Shown in pieces: positions 8,172 to 18,300 of a stretch of DNA of 63,080 bases. The DNA is taken from positions 1 to 63,080 of the forward strand of contig MLAA01000021.1 of the NCBI GenBank assembly GCA_001998905.1. Direction: 5' to 3'. This stretch comes from Rodentibacter caecimuris. GTDB taxonomy: Bacteria; Pseudomonadota; Gammaproteobacteria; Enterobacterales; Pasteurellaceae. How positions within the stretch are numbered: the first letter of the stretch is position 1; every line of letters begins with the position of its first letter. The notes beneath the pieces are model-generated. The model ran no database searches, was not told where the DNA came from, and worked only from the letters and a program-made list of their open reading frames with translations. A program made the translations under genes and the position numbers.

Positions 8172-9311
8172 CTATTTTCTTGGCAAATAACGAATCGGAT
8201 CTACAGCTTTTCCTTTGTAACGAATCTCAAAGTGGAGTTTGACTGCATTAGTGTCAGTACTTCCCATTTTAGCAATATCTTGTCCGGCTCTCACTTGTTG
8301 TTGATTACTTACCAGAATTTTATCGTTATGCGCGTAGGTACTTAAAAAGTCATCATTATGCTTAATAATAATTAAGTTACCATAACCTCGTACTGCTGTA
8401 CCTGCGTAAACGACTTGTCCGGCTGCTGCTGCTTTGACCGCTTGTCCACGCGAGCCGCTAATATCAATTCCTTTATTACCACCGTCGCTATTTGAGAACC
8501 CTTGTATGATTTTCCCGCTTGTTGGCCACTGCCAAGCCACGTTAGAGGCGACTGGTGCGACGGGCGTATTAATAGTAATAGGTTCTGACGTTGTTGTATT
8601 AGGGACGCGTGAAGGTATTCCGACACCTGATTTAACAGGACCAATTACGGTACCATCTGAACCGATTTGAGTACCGTTTGGACCTGGTTGATAAGTAACG
8701 CTTGGTTCACTCGGTTTATTTATCGTAGGCTCTTGAGCAGTGACTGTCTTAGCTGAACAGTCTGAAATTTTTAATACTTGTCCGATACTTAAACTGTACG
8801 GTTCTGACATATTATTTAATGCGGCCAATTCTTTTACGTCCATATTCGCTAGGTAAGCGACGAGGAACATTGTATCGCCTTTATTAACTTTATAAGTATT
8901 GGCTTTATATGAGCCTTTTTGAATTTGACTGTAATCCGGTGCATTGGTGTTTGGGTTACGGGGAACATCAATATGCTGTGCTCCAACACAATTTGATACG
9001 GTTTTTGTTACAGTTTTTACTTCAGGCGCTGTTGGTGGCGTAACTGGCGTTGGTGTAGGTTGCTGATAAGTCGGTTGAAAATTGGGTTGCGGGTTTTGTA
9101 TACCGCTGGGTACGTTACTGCCCATATTATTTGGCATTTCATTACGTTGAATTTGTGGTTGCCAAGTTCCACCATTATTGGCGTTATCCACAGGTTGCAT
9201 CATCCCCGGTGAAAGTGTACCGTCTGCATTTTCTATCGGTGCTGGCGTATTTGATGTACAAGCGGCAAGAACGGCAATACTCAAAGATAATAATAAAAAT
9301 GATTGTTTCAT
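8172..9311 (-). CDS. nlpD: Murein hydrolase activator lipoprotein NlpD (LppB)
   Basis: NlpD is an outer-membrane lipoprotein that activates septal amidases. The 379-residue protein has a lipobox LAAC with the lipidated cysteine at 18, a low-complexity Pro/Asn/Gln region to about residue 105, a LysM domain (YKVNKGDTMFLVAYLANMDV onward, about 138-182), a linker, and a C-terminal M23/LytM domain from about 260. The LytM domain is degenerate: the HxGxD motif reads NKGIDIS and the HLHFE motif reads KLHFE, so metal ligands are missing. That fits the activator role known for NlpD/EnvC. rpoS does not follow, consistent with Pasteurellaceae. Confidence 0.93.
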   Translation of the reverse strand: MKQSFLLLSLSIAVLAACTSNTPAPIENADGTLSPGMMQPVDNANNGGTWQPQIQRNEMPNNMGSNVPSGIQNPQPNFQPTYQQPTPTPVTPPTAPEVKTVTKTVSNCVGAQHIDVPRNPNTNAPDYSQIQKGSYKANTYKVNKGDTMFLVAYLANMDVKELAALNNMSEPYSLSIGQVLKISDCSAKTVTAQEPTINKPSEPSVTYQPGPNGTQIGSDGTVIGPVKSGVGIPSRVPNTTTSEPITINTPVAPVASNVAWQWPTSGKIIQGFSNSDGGNKGIDISGSRGQAVKAAAAGQVVYAGTAVRGYGNLIIIKHNDDFLSTYAHNDKILVSNQQQVRAGQDIAKMGSTDTNAVKLHFEIRYKGKAVDPIRYLPRK

Positions 9312-9320
9312 AAATTTTCC

Positions 9321-9512
9321 TTATTTCATCGTATTCGGTATTGTGTGTTTTTCAATTTCCGGCATAAAGCTACCTCCACCGATTGCACCGCTACCTTCTA
9401 CAGGTAACATTATGCCGTCAGGTAAGGCATCGGGATCCCGGATTGGCTCCTGTGGAGAAGAACAGGCACTCAACAGTGCCAATATAGACAGTACAGAAAA
9501 TAATTTATTCAT
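9321..9512 (-). CDS. 63-residue lipoprotein resembling the N-terminal segment of NlpD
   Basis: Starting at ATG 9512 (ribosome site AGGA six bases upstream), this gene encodes a 63-residue lipoprotein. It has signal MNKLFSVLSILALLSAC and a lipidated cysteine at 17. The mature part resembles residues 25-63 of the next gene, NlpD: both share the pattern PI..D..L..G.M.PV......GG...P.I.....PN.M. It has no LysM or LytM domain. It lies 8 bases after the DedA gene and 9 bases before nlpD, so it is clearly part of the operon. A role as an accessory or competitor of NlpD is inference only. Confidence 0.75.
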   Translation of the reverse strand: MNKLFSVLSILALLSACSSPQEPIRDPDALPDGIMLPVEGSGAIGGGSFMPEIEKHTIPNTMK

Positions 9513-9520
9513 ACTTTTTC

Positions 9521-10096
9521 CTATCTTAAAAAGAAATAAGCAATAATAGCTAAAACAACAACGGACCAACCAATAATTTCAATAGATTGACGTAATTTGG
9601 CTGCGAATTTTTCGCCGCCCCATGCCGCTAATTTTGCCACCAACAAAAAACGTGCAGCTCGAGAAATAAAAGCGGTAATAGTAAACGGTAGAAAAGCCAT
9701 TTGCATTACGCCCGCACAAATAGTAAAAACTTTGTAAGGAATTGGACTAAAACCGGCAACAAAGATCACCAATACTCCCCATCGTTCAAACCAAGACATT
9801 GCTTGTTCCCAGCTTGATTGATATCCCCATTGCTGAACATAGCCTTGCACCCAATCATAGGCATAATAACCGATAGCATAGCCAACCATGCCTCCAAATA
9901 TTGAAGCTAATGAGGTATATAGGGCGAACTTGAGCGCACTTTTAGGCTTTGACATTGACATCGGAATTAACATCACATCAGGCGGAATAGGGAAGAAAAT
10001 AGCTTCAATGAAGCTGACAAAAGATAGCCAAAACGTCGCAAATCGGTGTGTTGACCATTCCATTGTCTTATCATACATCGCACTAAAAACTTTCAT
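9521..10096 (-). CDS. DedA-family inner membrane protein
   Basis: This 191-residue membrane protein of the DedA/VTT superfamily contains FVSFIEAIFFPIPPDVMLIP, then hydrophobic segments, and FVAGFSPIPYKVFTICAG, the re-entrant-loop motif containing proline pairs. DedA proteins act in membrane lipid (undecaprenyl phosphate) flipping and proton-dependent homeostasis. I chose ATG 10096, which has AGGA eight bases upstream, over the preceding in-frame GTG. It occupies the place that pcm (protein-isoaspartate methyltransferase) has between surE and nlpD in E. coli. Confidence 0.85.
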   Translation of the reverse strand: MKVFSAMYDKTMEWSTHRFATFWLSFVSFIEAIFFPIPPDVMLIPMSMSKPKSALKFALYTSLASIFGGMVGYAIGYYAYDWVQGYVQQWGYQSSWEQAMSWFERWGVLVIFVAGFSPIPYKVFTICAGVMQMAFLPFTITAFISRAARFLLVAKLAAWGGEKFAAKLRQSIEIIGWSVVVLAIIAYFFLR

Positions 10097-10110
10097 CACA
10101 TTGTTCCTAT

Positions 10111-10851
10111 TTATTCACGAGTCAACCAAGTTTGTAATGCTGTTAAGGAATGGTGAGCAGTCATATCCGATTGGAGTGGCGTAATCGCGACATAGCCGTT
10201 TTTTACAGCATAAAAATCCGTCCCTTCTTGTTCATATTCTGGTAATCCGGATGGGCCGACCCAATAAATGGCTTCCCCTCTTGGATCTTTTTGCTTAATG
10301 ACTTCTGCTGCTGCGGTACGATAGCCTAAATGACAAACTTGAATGCCTTTAATCTCTTCATAAGGTAGATCAGGTACATTGATATTAATAATTTCTCGTG
10401 GGTTTAATAATTGCGGAGATAATTTAGGGATAAGTTCGCAAACAATGCGTGCTGCCGTTTTATAATGTTGGCGACCATCAAGAGATACTGCGATCGAGGG
10501 TAGCCCCAAATGACGTCCTTCCATAGCGGCTGCGACCGTACCGGAATAAATGGTATCATCGCCTAAATTAGAACCCGCATTAATTCCAGAAACAACCAGA
10601 TCAATTTGTCCAGCGAGAAAGCCATTTAAGGCTAAATGAACGCAGTCTGTCGGTGTTCCGTTAACACAATAATCGCCGTTATCCAACTTACGCGGGCGTA
10701 GTGGTCCAATTAGCGTTAACGAATTGGAGGCGGCACTGCGATTACGATCTGGAGCGACAACCACTACATCGGCGAATTCACGCAATGCTTGTGCTAAAAT
10801 CTGAATACCTTCGGCGTGGTAGCCATCGTCATTACTTAATAAAATACGCAT
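10111..10851 (-). CDS. surE: 5'/3'-nucleotidase and exopolyphosphatase SurE
   Basis: SurE hydrolyses nucleoside 5'- and 3'-monophosphates and short polyphosphate, with a divalent metal. The 246-residue protein starts [16 protein letters not shown], whose NDD residues bind the metal, followed by [17 protein letters not shown] and the [11 protein letters not shown] and [20 protein letters not shown] motifs. Its ATG overlaps the truD stop by one base (TAATG), so the two are coupled. Confidence 0.96.
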   Translation of the reverse strand: MRILLSNDDGYHAEGIQILAQALREFADVVVVAPDRNRSAASNSLTLIGPLRPRKLDNGDYCVNGTPTDCVHLALNGFLAGQIDLVVSGINAGSNLGDDTIYSGTVAAAMEGRHLGLPSIAVSLDGRQHYKTAARIVCELIPKLSPQLLNPREIININVPDLPYEEIKGIQVCHLGYRTAAAEVIKQKDPRGEAIYWVGPSGLPEYEQEGTDFYAVKNGYVAITPLQSDMTAHHSLTALQTWLTRE

Positions 10852-11867
10852 TATATTTGTTCCTTAATTTTTACTATTTCCCGTACCATAGCCGTTGCAT
10901 AACTTCCTGCCGGTAAATAAAAAGCTAAACGAAGTCCTTCTTGGTTAAATTGCCAAGTAAAATGTTGAGGTTTCACCAATATTGGTCGCCGATCTGCTTT
11001 CATTTTTGTTTGTTTCATCAAATCGTTAAAAATCTGATGTTCTTGCAATAGTTTATTTTCAAATTCGGATGCTAATAGATTATTCTCACCGATAAGTGGC
11101 GCTGTTAGTAGGATATCTTGTTGCGCTAAACGTGTTTGTAGTTGAGTTAATTCGCTTTCTTGTGCGTTAAAGCGGCTGTTTGAACCGCTGAGTTGTATAA
11201 TATCGCCGGGTAAGACTTGATTAGCAATATCTTGTTCAAGGCGTGCCGAAACAATTTTATTAAAAATGTCGCTGCGTGCAGCAGATAAATAGAAACGACG
11301 TTTTTTACGATCTTTGATGTTTATTTCACCTTTTGCCCAGCATTCGGCTTGTGCTAAATTATTACCATTATGCCCGAAACGTTGCTCCATAAAATAGTTT
11401 GGAAAACCATTTTGTTGTACAAGTGTTAATCTTGTATTCAATTCGTCTGTTTCCAATACATCACGCAACAACAATTCAAAATAGTTGCCTTGTAGACTAC
11501 CGATACGAATTTTACGGTTATGCCTTGTTACCTCTAAAATTTCAATACCGTCAAACTGAAATTGACTAAAGTCTGGAGTGAGTTTTCCTGGCATTTGTAA
11601 TGAAAACCATTGAGTGGTTACTGCTTTACGATCTTTTAATCCAGCATAACTCATATTTTTACCGGATATTCCTGCGAAATTTGCCAGTTGTTCACCGACA
11701 AATAATGTATTACAGTCGGTTTTGCGGACTTTAACGGCAACAAACTCACCGTCGCCTGACATTTCGTATCCTAATTCTTCGGTAACGAGAAAATCTTCGT
11801 GTCTAGCTTTTAGAAGTGCGGTCGCTTTTGGTGCCGTTTTTAACGTGAGATAAGCTAAGTTCTGCAT
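10851..11867 (-). CDS. truD: tRNA pseudouridine-13 synthase TruD
   Basis: TruD makes pseudouridine 13 in tRNA-Glu. The 338-residue protein contains the catalytic aspartate in [17 protein letters not shown] near residue 80, the conserved [16 protein letters not shown] near 155-170, and the inserted TRUD domain. The start overlaps the 3' end of ispF by 13 bases. An uptake signal at 11814-11822 lies near the N-terminus. Confidence 0.96.
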   Translation of the reverse strand: MQNLAYLTLKTAPKATALLKARHEDFLVTEELGYEMSGDGEFVAVKVRKTDCNTLFVGEQLANFAGISGKNMSYAGLKDRKAVTTQWFSLQMPGKLTPDFSQFQFDGIEILEVTRHNRKIRIGSLQGNYFELLLRDVLETDELNTRLTLVQQNGFPNYFMEQRFGHNGNNLAQAECWAKGEINIKDRKKRRFYLSAARSDIFNKIVSARLEQDIANQVLPGDIIQLSGSNSRFNAQESELTQLQTRLAQQDILLTAPLIGENNLLASEFENKLLQEHQIFNDLMKQTKMKADRRPILVKPQHFTWQFNQEGLRLAFYLPAGSYATAMVREIVKIKEQI

Positions 11868-12349
11868 AATGCACCATTTTTCATTAAAAGTACGACCGCT
11901 TCACATGCAATGCCTTCCCCTCGTCCGGTGAAACCAAGTTTTTCGGTCGTTGTCGCTTTTACATTGACTTGTTCGGTTTCGCAACATAAGTCAGTTGCGA
12001 TATTGGCGCGCATTGCATCAATATAAGGACGCATTTTTGGTGATTGCGCAATAATGGTGATATCTACATTCCCAATGCTATAACCTTTTTCTTGTATTTG
12101 GTGAAATGCGATGCGCAACAAATGACGACTATCGGCATTTTTATATTGTATATCCGTATCTGGAAAAAGCTTACCGATATCCCCTAATGCCGTTGCACCG
12201 AGTAACGCATCGGTTAATGCGTGTAGTGCTACATCACCATCTGAGTGAGCAATAAAACCGATATGATAAGGTATGGTAACACCACCGATAATTAATGGGC
12301 GATCTTCGCCAAAAGCGTGTACATCGAATCCGTGTCCGATTTTAATCAT
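11855..12349 (-). CDS. ispF: 2-C-methyl-D-erythritol 2,4-cyclodiphosphate synthase IspF
   Basis: IspF closes the cyclodiphosphate ring in the MEP isoprenoid pathway and works right after IspD/IspE. The trimeric zinc enzyme's motifs are visible in the 164 residues: [10 protein letters not shown] (metal ligands D and H), [21 protein letters not shown] and the C-terminal [21 protein letters not shown]. It overlaps ispD by 8 bases. Confidence 0.97.
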   Translation of the reverse strand: MIKIGHGFDVHAFGEDRPLIIGGVTIPYHIGFIAHSDGDVALHALTDALLGATALGDIGKLFPDTDIQYKNADSRHLLRIAFHQIQEKGYSIGNVDITIIAQSPKMRPYIDAMRANIATDLCCETEQVNVKATTTEKLGFTGRGEGIACEAVVLLMKNGALCRT

Positions 12350-13037
12350 GTTGTTTCCTTGTTAAGTAAAATTCAGCTAATGCCAAATCTTCAGGTCTGG
12401 TTATTTTGATATTATCACTACGCCCGTTGATTAAGAGCGGTTTGAATCCGCAAAGTTCCATTGCCGAGGCTTCATCTGTTACGGTTAAATTATGTTTGAT
12501 TGCTTGTGTTAATGCCTTGCGTAATAAATCGACAGGAAAAAATTGTGGCGTTTGCGCTAACCATAATTTACTCCGATCTTCCGTTGCGGTGATTTTATTT
12601 TCATTGTCAGATGCTCGCTTGATCGTATCGGTTGCAGGAATAGCTAGTATCGCACCATTAGAATCTTCAACGGATAATAATTTATTTAAGTCTGTTTCAT
12701 TCAAACAAGGGCGAGCGGCGTCGTGTACTAAAACCCAAGCTTGTTCATCAGTGATTATATTTAGTCCGTTTAACACCGAATCTGCACGATTTTCTCCCCC
12801 GTCTACCAACTGGATTTTAGGGTGCTTAAGTAACTCAGTCGTTGAAAAATAAGGGTCATTAGGGTTCAGTGCTACAATAACTCGGTGAATATCATCACGT
12901 CGTAAAAACAATGTTAAGCTATGTTCCAGAATGGTTTTATTTAAAATTTTTAGATATTGCTTTGGTTTATGAGCCTGCATTCTCGTGCCGATTCCAGCGG
13001 CAGGAATGACTGCGATAATTAGACGTTTTGGCGCCAC
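12342..13037 (-). CDS. ispD: 2-C-methyl-D-erythritol 4-phosphate cytidylyltransferase IspD
   Basis: IspD transfers CMP to methylerythritol phosphate. The 231-residue protein carries the CTP-binding loop [20 protein letters not shown] near residues 10-29, the [10 protein letters not shown] motif near 103-112 and TDEASAMEL near 185. It begins two bases after the ftsB stop and overlaps ispF, as in the standard ftsB-ispD-ispF operon. Confidence 0.97.
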   Translation of the reverse strand: MAPKRLIIAVIPAAGIGTRMQAHKPKQYLKILNKTILEHSLTLFLRRDDIHRVIVALNPNDPYFSTTELLKHPKIQLVDGGENRADSVLNGLNIITDEQAWVLVHDAARPCLNETDLNKLLSVEDSNGAILAIPATDTIKRASDNENKITATEDRSKLWLAQTPQFFPVDLLRKALTQAIKHNLTVTDEASAMELCGFKPLLINGRSDNIKITRPEDLALAEFYLTRKQHD

Positions 13038-13039
13038 GT

Positions 13040-13318
13040 TTATTTATTCTCTCTAACGATATGGTAAAACACTTCATCTGCTTTGACTAAGTTGTGATTC
13101 ATACGAGCACGTTCCTCAATTGACTCAAAATCTTTAACTAAGCCTTTGATTTCCGCCGCAATTAATTGGTTACGATGGAGCAATTTTTCATTTTCAGCAC
13201 GATTTTCAATAATTTTTTGTGAGATCTGCTGATGATCGAAATAGCCGTTTTTTCCAAACCAAAGATCATATTGAAAGAGTAGTAATATTCCCGTCAAGAT
13301 AGCAATAAAAAAACGCAT
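13040..13318 (-). CDS. ftsB: Cell division protein FtsB
   Basis: FtsB is a bitopic septal protein that joins FtsL and FtsQ. I start at ATG 13318 ([20 protein letters not shown]), giving 92 residues; a second ATG is directly upstream at 13321. The longer reading frame to 13438 is not family sequence. There is one membrane helix (about 3-18), the FGKNG motif, and then a coiled coil with the typical [18 protein letters not shown] heptads. It is the first gene of the ispD operon. Confidence 0.92.
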   Translation of the reverse strand: MRFFIAILTGILLLFQYDLWFGKNGYFDHQQISQKIIENRAENEKLLHRNQLIAAEIKGLVKDFESIEERARMNHNLVKADEVFYHIVRENK

Positions 13319-13621
13319 CATTCTCTCGCATTTAGTCAAAAATGCTGATAGTTTACCGTGAAAATGGAGGAAATGCGATGAAAACATCAAAAATCTTATA
13401 TCGTTTTTAAAAGTGAATATGGTATTTTCAACCCACACTTTTTTAACCTAATTCATTGATTCAAAGCGTCTTTTAACGATACACTAGGCACTTTGAACAT
13501 AGCGCGTTCAAAGTTGTCAATACAGAAGATATTTTCCTTATATTAATGTGTAAAAATGTAATGGCATAATTGATAACGGAAAACGCTTATGAATCAATTA
13601 TCTTCAAGTTTAGTAACTTAA
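13319..13621. promoter_or_regulatory. Divergent promoter region between ftsB and tamA
   Basis: This 303-base gap separates two divergent operons. A plausible rightward promoter is TTGATT followed after 18 bases by TACACT, in the segment beginning near 13456. I see no strong operator palindrome. No small gene is supported here; the upstream extension of the ftsB frame is probably chance. Confidence 0.35.
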
Positions 13622-15358
13622 ATGAAAAAAATCTCTGAAAAAATGACCGCACTTTGTCTATGCTGTATGAGTTTTTGTGCATTAGCAGAACAGACGGTAG
13701 ATATTGATGTGCGTGGTATAAAAGGTGTTAAGGCCATTGAGAATACCGATATTAATGTTCATTTGATTGATAAAAATGAAATGGATGGCTCTGATCGTTA
13801 TAAACAATTAGTGAGTGAGGCAGTTGATAAAGGTTTAAGAGTTTTCGGCTATTATGATACTTCCGTTAGCTTTACGTTAGAAAAACGTAAGGGGCAACGC
13901 GATTTATTGGTCGCCTATGTGGATCCAGGAAAACCTACTCGTATTGCTGATACGGATATTCAAATTCAAGGCCAAGCTGCACAAGATGAAAATTTTTCTG
14001 CATTACAGCAAAAACTCCCAAAGCAGAACGAATTAGTTGAACACAAAAAATATGAAGATTATAAAAGTGCGCTGTCGAGCTTAGCATTAAGCCGTGGCTA
14101 TTTTGACGCTAAATTTTTAATTTCTCGTTTAGAAATTAGTCCTGAATCTCATCAAGCTTGGTGGCGAATGCTATTTGACAGCGGTGTCCGTTACCATTAC
14201 AACGAAATCAAATTTAATCATTCCCAAATTCGTGATGATTACCTAAATAATATGCTCAATATAAAATCTGGTGATCCTTACGCGATTAGTGATCTTTCTG
14301 AGATTACTAGCGATTTTTCTTCCACTAATTGGTTTAGTTCTGTACTGTTACAACCGCAAATAAATGAAGTAGATAAAACCGTCGATATTGAGATCTTACT
14401 GTATCCGCGTAAGAAAAATACGATGGAGTTGGGGATTGGTTTCTCTACCGATACGGGACCGCATTTACAAATTGGTTGGAAAAAACCTTGGATTAACAAT
14501 CGTGGGCATAGTTTTAGTACCAATATGTATATTTCTGCACCTAAGCAAACTCTTGAAGCAACCTATAAAATGCCATTGTTAAAAAATCCACTAAACTACT
14601 ATTATGAGTTTTCTGCCGGATTAGAAAATGAAGATAAAAACGATACAGATACCACGGCAGCAACATTCGCAGCCTTACGTTATTGGAATAATGAAGAAGG
14701 CTGGCAGTATTTCGGTGGGTTGCGTGTTCGTTTTGACCGATTTATTCAAGCTGACGTAAAAGATAGGACGATGTTAATTTATCCGACTGCTGGGTTATCT
14801 CGTACTCGTTTGAAAGGAGGATTATTTCCTATTTGGGGAGATACGCAAAAAATCACTGTTGATGTCGGACGAAAAATGTGGTTATCAGATGTTGATTTTG
14901 TAAAAATTCAGGCGTCAACGGCATGGATTCGCACCTATGCACAAAATCACCGTATTATTACTCGTCTGGAGCTGGGTTATTTACATACAAAAGATATTCA
15001 GAAAATCCCTCCAGTTTTACGTTTCTTTGCTGGTGGCGATCGGAGTGTTCGAGGTTACGGCTACAAGAAAATTTCTCCCAAAAACGCGAAGGGTGAACTA
15101 ATTGGAGGTTCCCGCCTCGCAGCAGGTTCGGTGGAATATCAATATCAAGTTTATCCTGACTGGTGGCTGGCGATTTTTGCTGACTCAGGATTTGCTGCTA
15201 ATGATTTTAAACCTGATGAATTACGCTATGGCACAGGTCTTGGACTACGTTGGGCATCTCCGGTAGGGGCAATCAAATTTGATATTGCCACGCCTGTACG
15301 AGACAAAGAGAACAGTAAAAACGTTCAATTTTATATCGGCTTAGGTACGGAAATTTAG
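13622..15358 (+). CDS. tamA: Translocation and assembly module outer-membrane protein TamA
   Basis: TamA is an Omp85-family barrel that works with TamB in outer-membrane assembly and anterograde lipid transport. The 578-residue protein has a signal peptide ending SFCALA near residue 22, POTRA repeats to about residue 265, and a C-terminal surface-antigen barrel. The barrel includes the conserved VRGYGY motif ([13 protein letters not shown], near 475) and a C-terminal FYIGLGTEI beta-signal-like strand. An uptake signal lies inside the signal-peptide coding sequence at 13646-13654. Confidence 0.94.
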   Translation: MKKISEKMTALCLCCMSFCALAEQTVDIDVRGIKGVKAIENTDINVHLIDKNEMDGSDRYKQLVSEAVDKGLRVFGYYDTSVSFTLEKRKGQRDLLVAYVDPGKPTRIADTDIQIQGQAAQDENFSALQQKLPKQNELVEHKKYEDYKSALSSLALSRGYFDAKFLISRLEISPESHQAWWRMLFDSGVRYHYNEIKFNHSQIRDDYLNNMLNIKSGDPYAISDLSEITSDFSSTNWFSSVLLQPQINEVDKTVDIEILLYPRKKNTMELGIGFSTDTGPHLQIGWKKPWINNRGHSFSTNMYISAPKQTLEATYKMPLLKNPLNYYYEFSAGLENEDKNDTDTTAATFAALRYWNNEEGWQYFGGLRVRFDRFIQADVKDRTMLIYPTAGLSRTRLKGGLFPIWGDTQKITVDVGRKMWLSDVDFVKIQASTAWIRTYAQNHRIITRLELGYLHTKDIQKIPPVLRFFAGGDRSVRGYGYKKISPKNAKGELIGGSRLAAGSVEYQYQVYPDWWLAIFADSGFAANDFKPDELRYGTGLGLRWASPVGAIKFDIATPVRDKENSKNVQFYIGLGTEI

Positions 15359-15368
15359 GTGTTATTAC

Positions 15369-18300
15369 ATGCAACAGGAAATTAAAAAACAAGCAGCGCG
15401 TCATTCACCACCGCCCTCAGTGAAGAGGAAAAAAACATGGCAAAAATGTCTTTGTTGGGGAAGTGCGGTCATTTTTTTACCAGTTTTAGGTTTAATCTGT
15501 ATTTTATCTTTTCCTGCTGGGCAACGAGCAATGATTGGGGCTGTCGATCGTTTGTTGGATAATTTATCTATCGAGCAAACGACAGGAGGTTTGCAAGAAG
15601 GTTTAGTATTGCAGAATATTCGTTATCATTCCGAAGGTGTTGATCTGTATATCGGCAAAACCGATTTGAAAATGGACTTGAGTTGCCTGTTCTCTCGTCA
15701 GATCTGTATTGAGCATATTTTAATCTCACAACCAAATGTTGTGATTGATAGCCATCTTTTACCTTCGTCAGAAAGGGCTGAGGAGCAAGATAAAGCGCCA
15801 ATGGCAAAACTTAATTTTCCCCTCAGTGCCGTAATAAAAGAGTTGGAAATACAGGATATAGGCTTACAAATTAATAGTAATAAAATAACACTTAATCGTT
15901 TTCAAAGTGCGGTCAGTTTGGATAACGAAGTTGGTTTATCTATTCAACCGACTTTCATTGATGACTTATTAATTGAGACTACGGCACCTCTTGCCAAGGA
16001 AGTTCAATCTCAGGAAGAAAGTTCTGAACCGATAAATTGGGAAGAGATAGAACAACGCTTAACACCTGGATTATTGAGTAATATAAAGGAAATTACGCTG
16101 CCTTTTGATATCCACATTCAAACAATTGAGGGGAGAAATTGGCGCTATCAACAATTAGATCAATATAATAAGGCATCAAATGTTATTGATCTTGAACGAG
16201 TCAATTTAAAAGCCGAGTCTATCGGCTATCAGCTTTGGTTACAACAATTTGAAATATTTGGATCGATTGGACAGATTAATGCACAAGGTCATTTACAACT
16301 AAACCAAGATTTTCCGTTGGATTTTCGTTTTAATGCGGATTTGAATCCTATTAAATCTAAACAAATCATTATCTTACCAGCAACCAAGTTGGATCTGAAA
16401 ATTAACGGAGCATTGAAAAAAACAACCATATTCTCCTTACTGTCTGAGGGGATTGCCGACGCTAATTTAAGCGCTGAGATTAAATTGGCGGAAGATAAAA
16501 CTCCGTTATCCTTACAATTTAATGTCAAGCAAGCGCAGTACACGTTTGCTAATGATCGCTCTCCATTACAGCTAAATAATGTTTATTTGCAAGTAATAGG
16601 TAATTTATTAGATTATCAAACTGTACTTAATGGTCGTATAGAAGGATTAAACCATATTCCTAAAACGCAGTTAGACTTATCGGCAACAGGAAAATTATAC
16701 GCCGTAGAACTTGAAAGACTACACTTTAATGCTTTAGACGGTAAGGCTCTATTAGCCGGTTCGGTGAGTTGGAAAAACGGCGTTCAATGGGATATTAAAG
16801 GTGATCTGGATAAATTGAATATTCGTTCTTATCTTCCTACCATTCCAGCAACATTGTCTGGTAAATTTATTTCAAACGGTTTAGTCGGAGCGAAAGATTG
16901 GCAAGTTGACATTCCCCAGTTAGAGTTGACAGGAACGCTTTCACATCGCCCTGTAGCTCTGAAAGGACAGCTTCGTGCAAACTCTCAAACATTATTAAAT
17001 ATACCGGATTTGGTTCTCCGCTATGGTGAAAATCATCTTTCCGCACAGGGTGTATTAAGTGATGAAAAAGCTGATTTGGCACTTACTGTTAATGCACCGA
17101 ATTTGTATGGGCTATTACCTGACTTATCCGGTTCAGTGATTGGTAACGTCAAAGTTTCCGGAAAACTGGATACACCGAATATTGATACGGATTTAGTCGT
17201 TACTCGTTTCAATTTGCAAAATATCAAACTGAATAATGTGATATTAAAAGGCAATATAAATAGCGAGCAAGTGGTTAAAGGCAAGCTTGATCTTAGCGCA
17301 AAAGGTTTTCGTTATGGAGAAGGGGTAGAACTTTCCACGATAACCTTAAATGTAAACGGAGATGAAAGACACCACCTTATCAGTTTGCAATCTCAAGGTA
17401 AACCGGTGGCGGCAAATTTACAAATCTCTGGTAATTTCGACCGCACTTTGCAGCAATGGAAAGGAGTATTAAGTCAAGTTAGTATTGATTCTCCGATGGG
17501 GTTATTTCGCCCAAACTCAGATATTAATCTCAATTACGATAATCATAAGATAGAGGCGAATATTTCGGCGCATTGTTGGCAAAATACGGATATTGATCTT
17601 TGTTTCTTGCAACCAATAAAAGCAGGGAAAAATGGAGAAGCAGTTTTTGATATTAAGCGAATTAATTTGGCTCTCGTTAATAAACTGACAGGGCAAGATA
17701 ACCTACAAGGTCGGTTACGCAGCCAGGGAAAAGTTGCGTGGTTTGCGGATAAACCATTGAGTGCAAAGGTTAGTTTGGAAGGAAAAAATTTGTCATTAGC
17801 ACAAAAAATTGATTATCGAACCTTTAAATTGTCTGTTCCGAATTTAATGTTCAATGCGGAATTACAAAATAATACATTGGAATTAAAATCCGATATCAAT
17901 CTTCAAAACCAAGGAGAAATCAGTGCCGATTTGGTGTTAAGAGAGCTTGACAAAAATCGTCAGTTGGGAGGAAACATTCAAATCAAGCAGTTGAATCTAG
18001 CCTTAGCCAATCAATTATTTACTGCTCAAGAATCGCTGAACGGGGAAATTGTCTCTCGGTTATCTTTAGGTGGAAATCTGGAGAAACCGACGATTAGCGG
18101 AAATTTTGATATCAATAATATTCAAACCAAATTATGTATCATGCCGTTTGATGTTACTGGTGGTAAGATTGCGATTCGGTTTAACGGAACACACTCCACG
18201 TTACAAGGAAAAATCCAAACCACTGATAGTGAATTAGTTATCAACGGTGAAGCTGATTGGAATAATATGAATCATTGGGTTACCAAAGTGAGTGCCAAAG

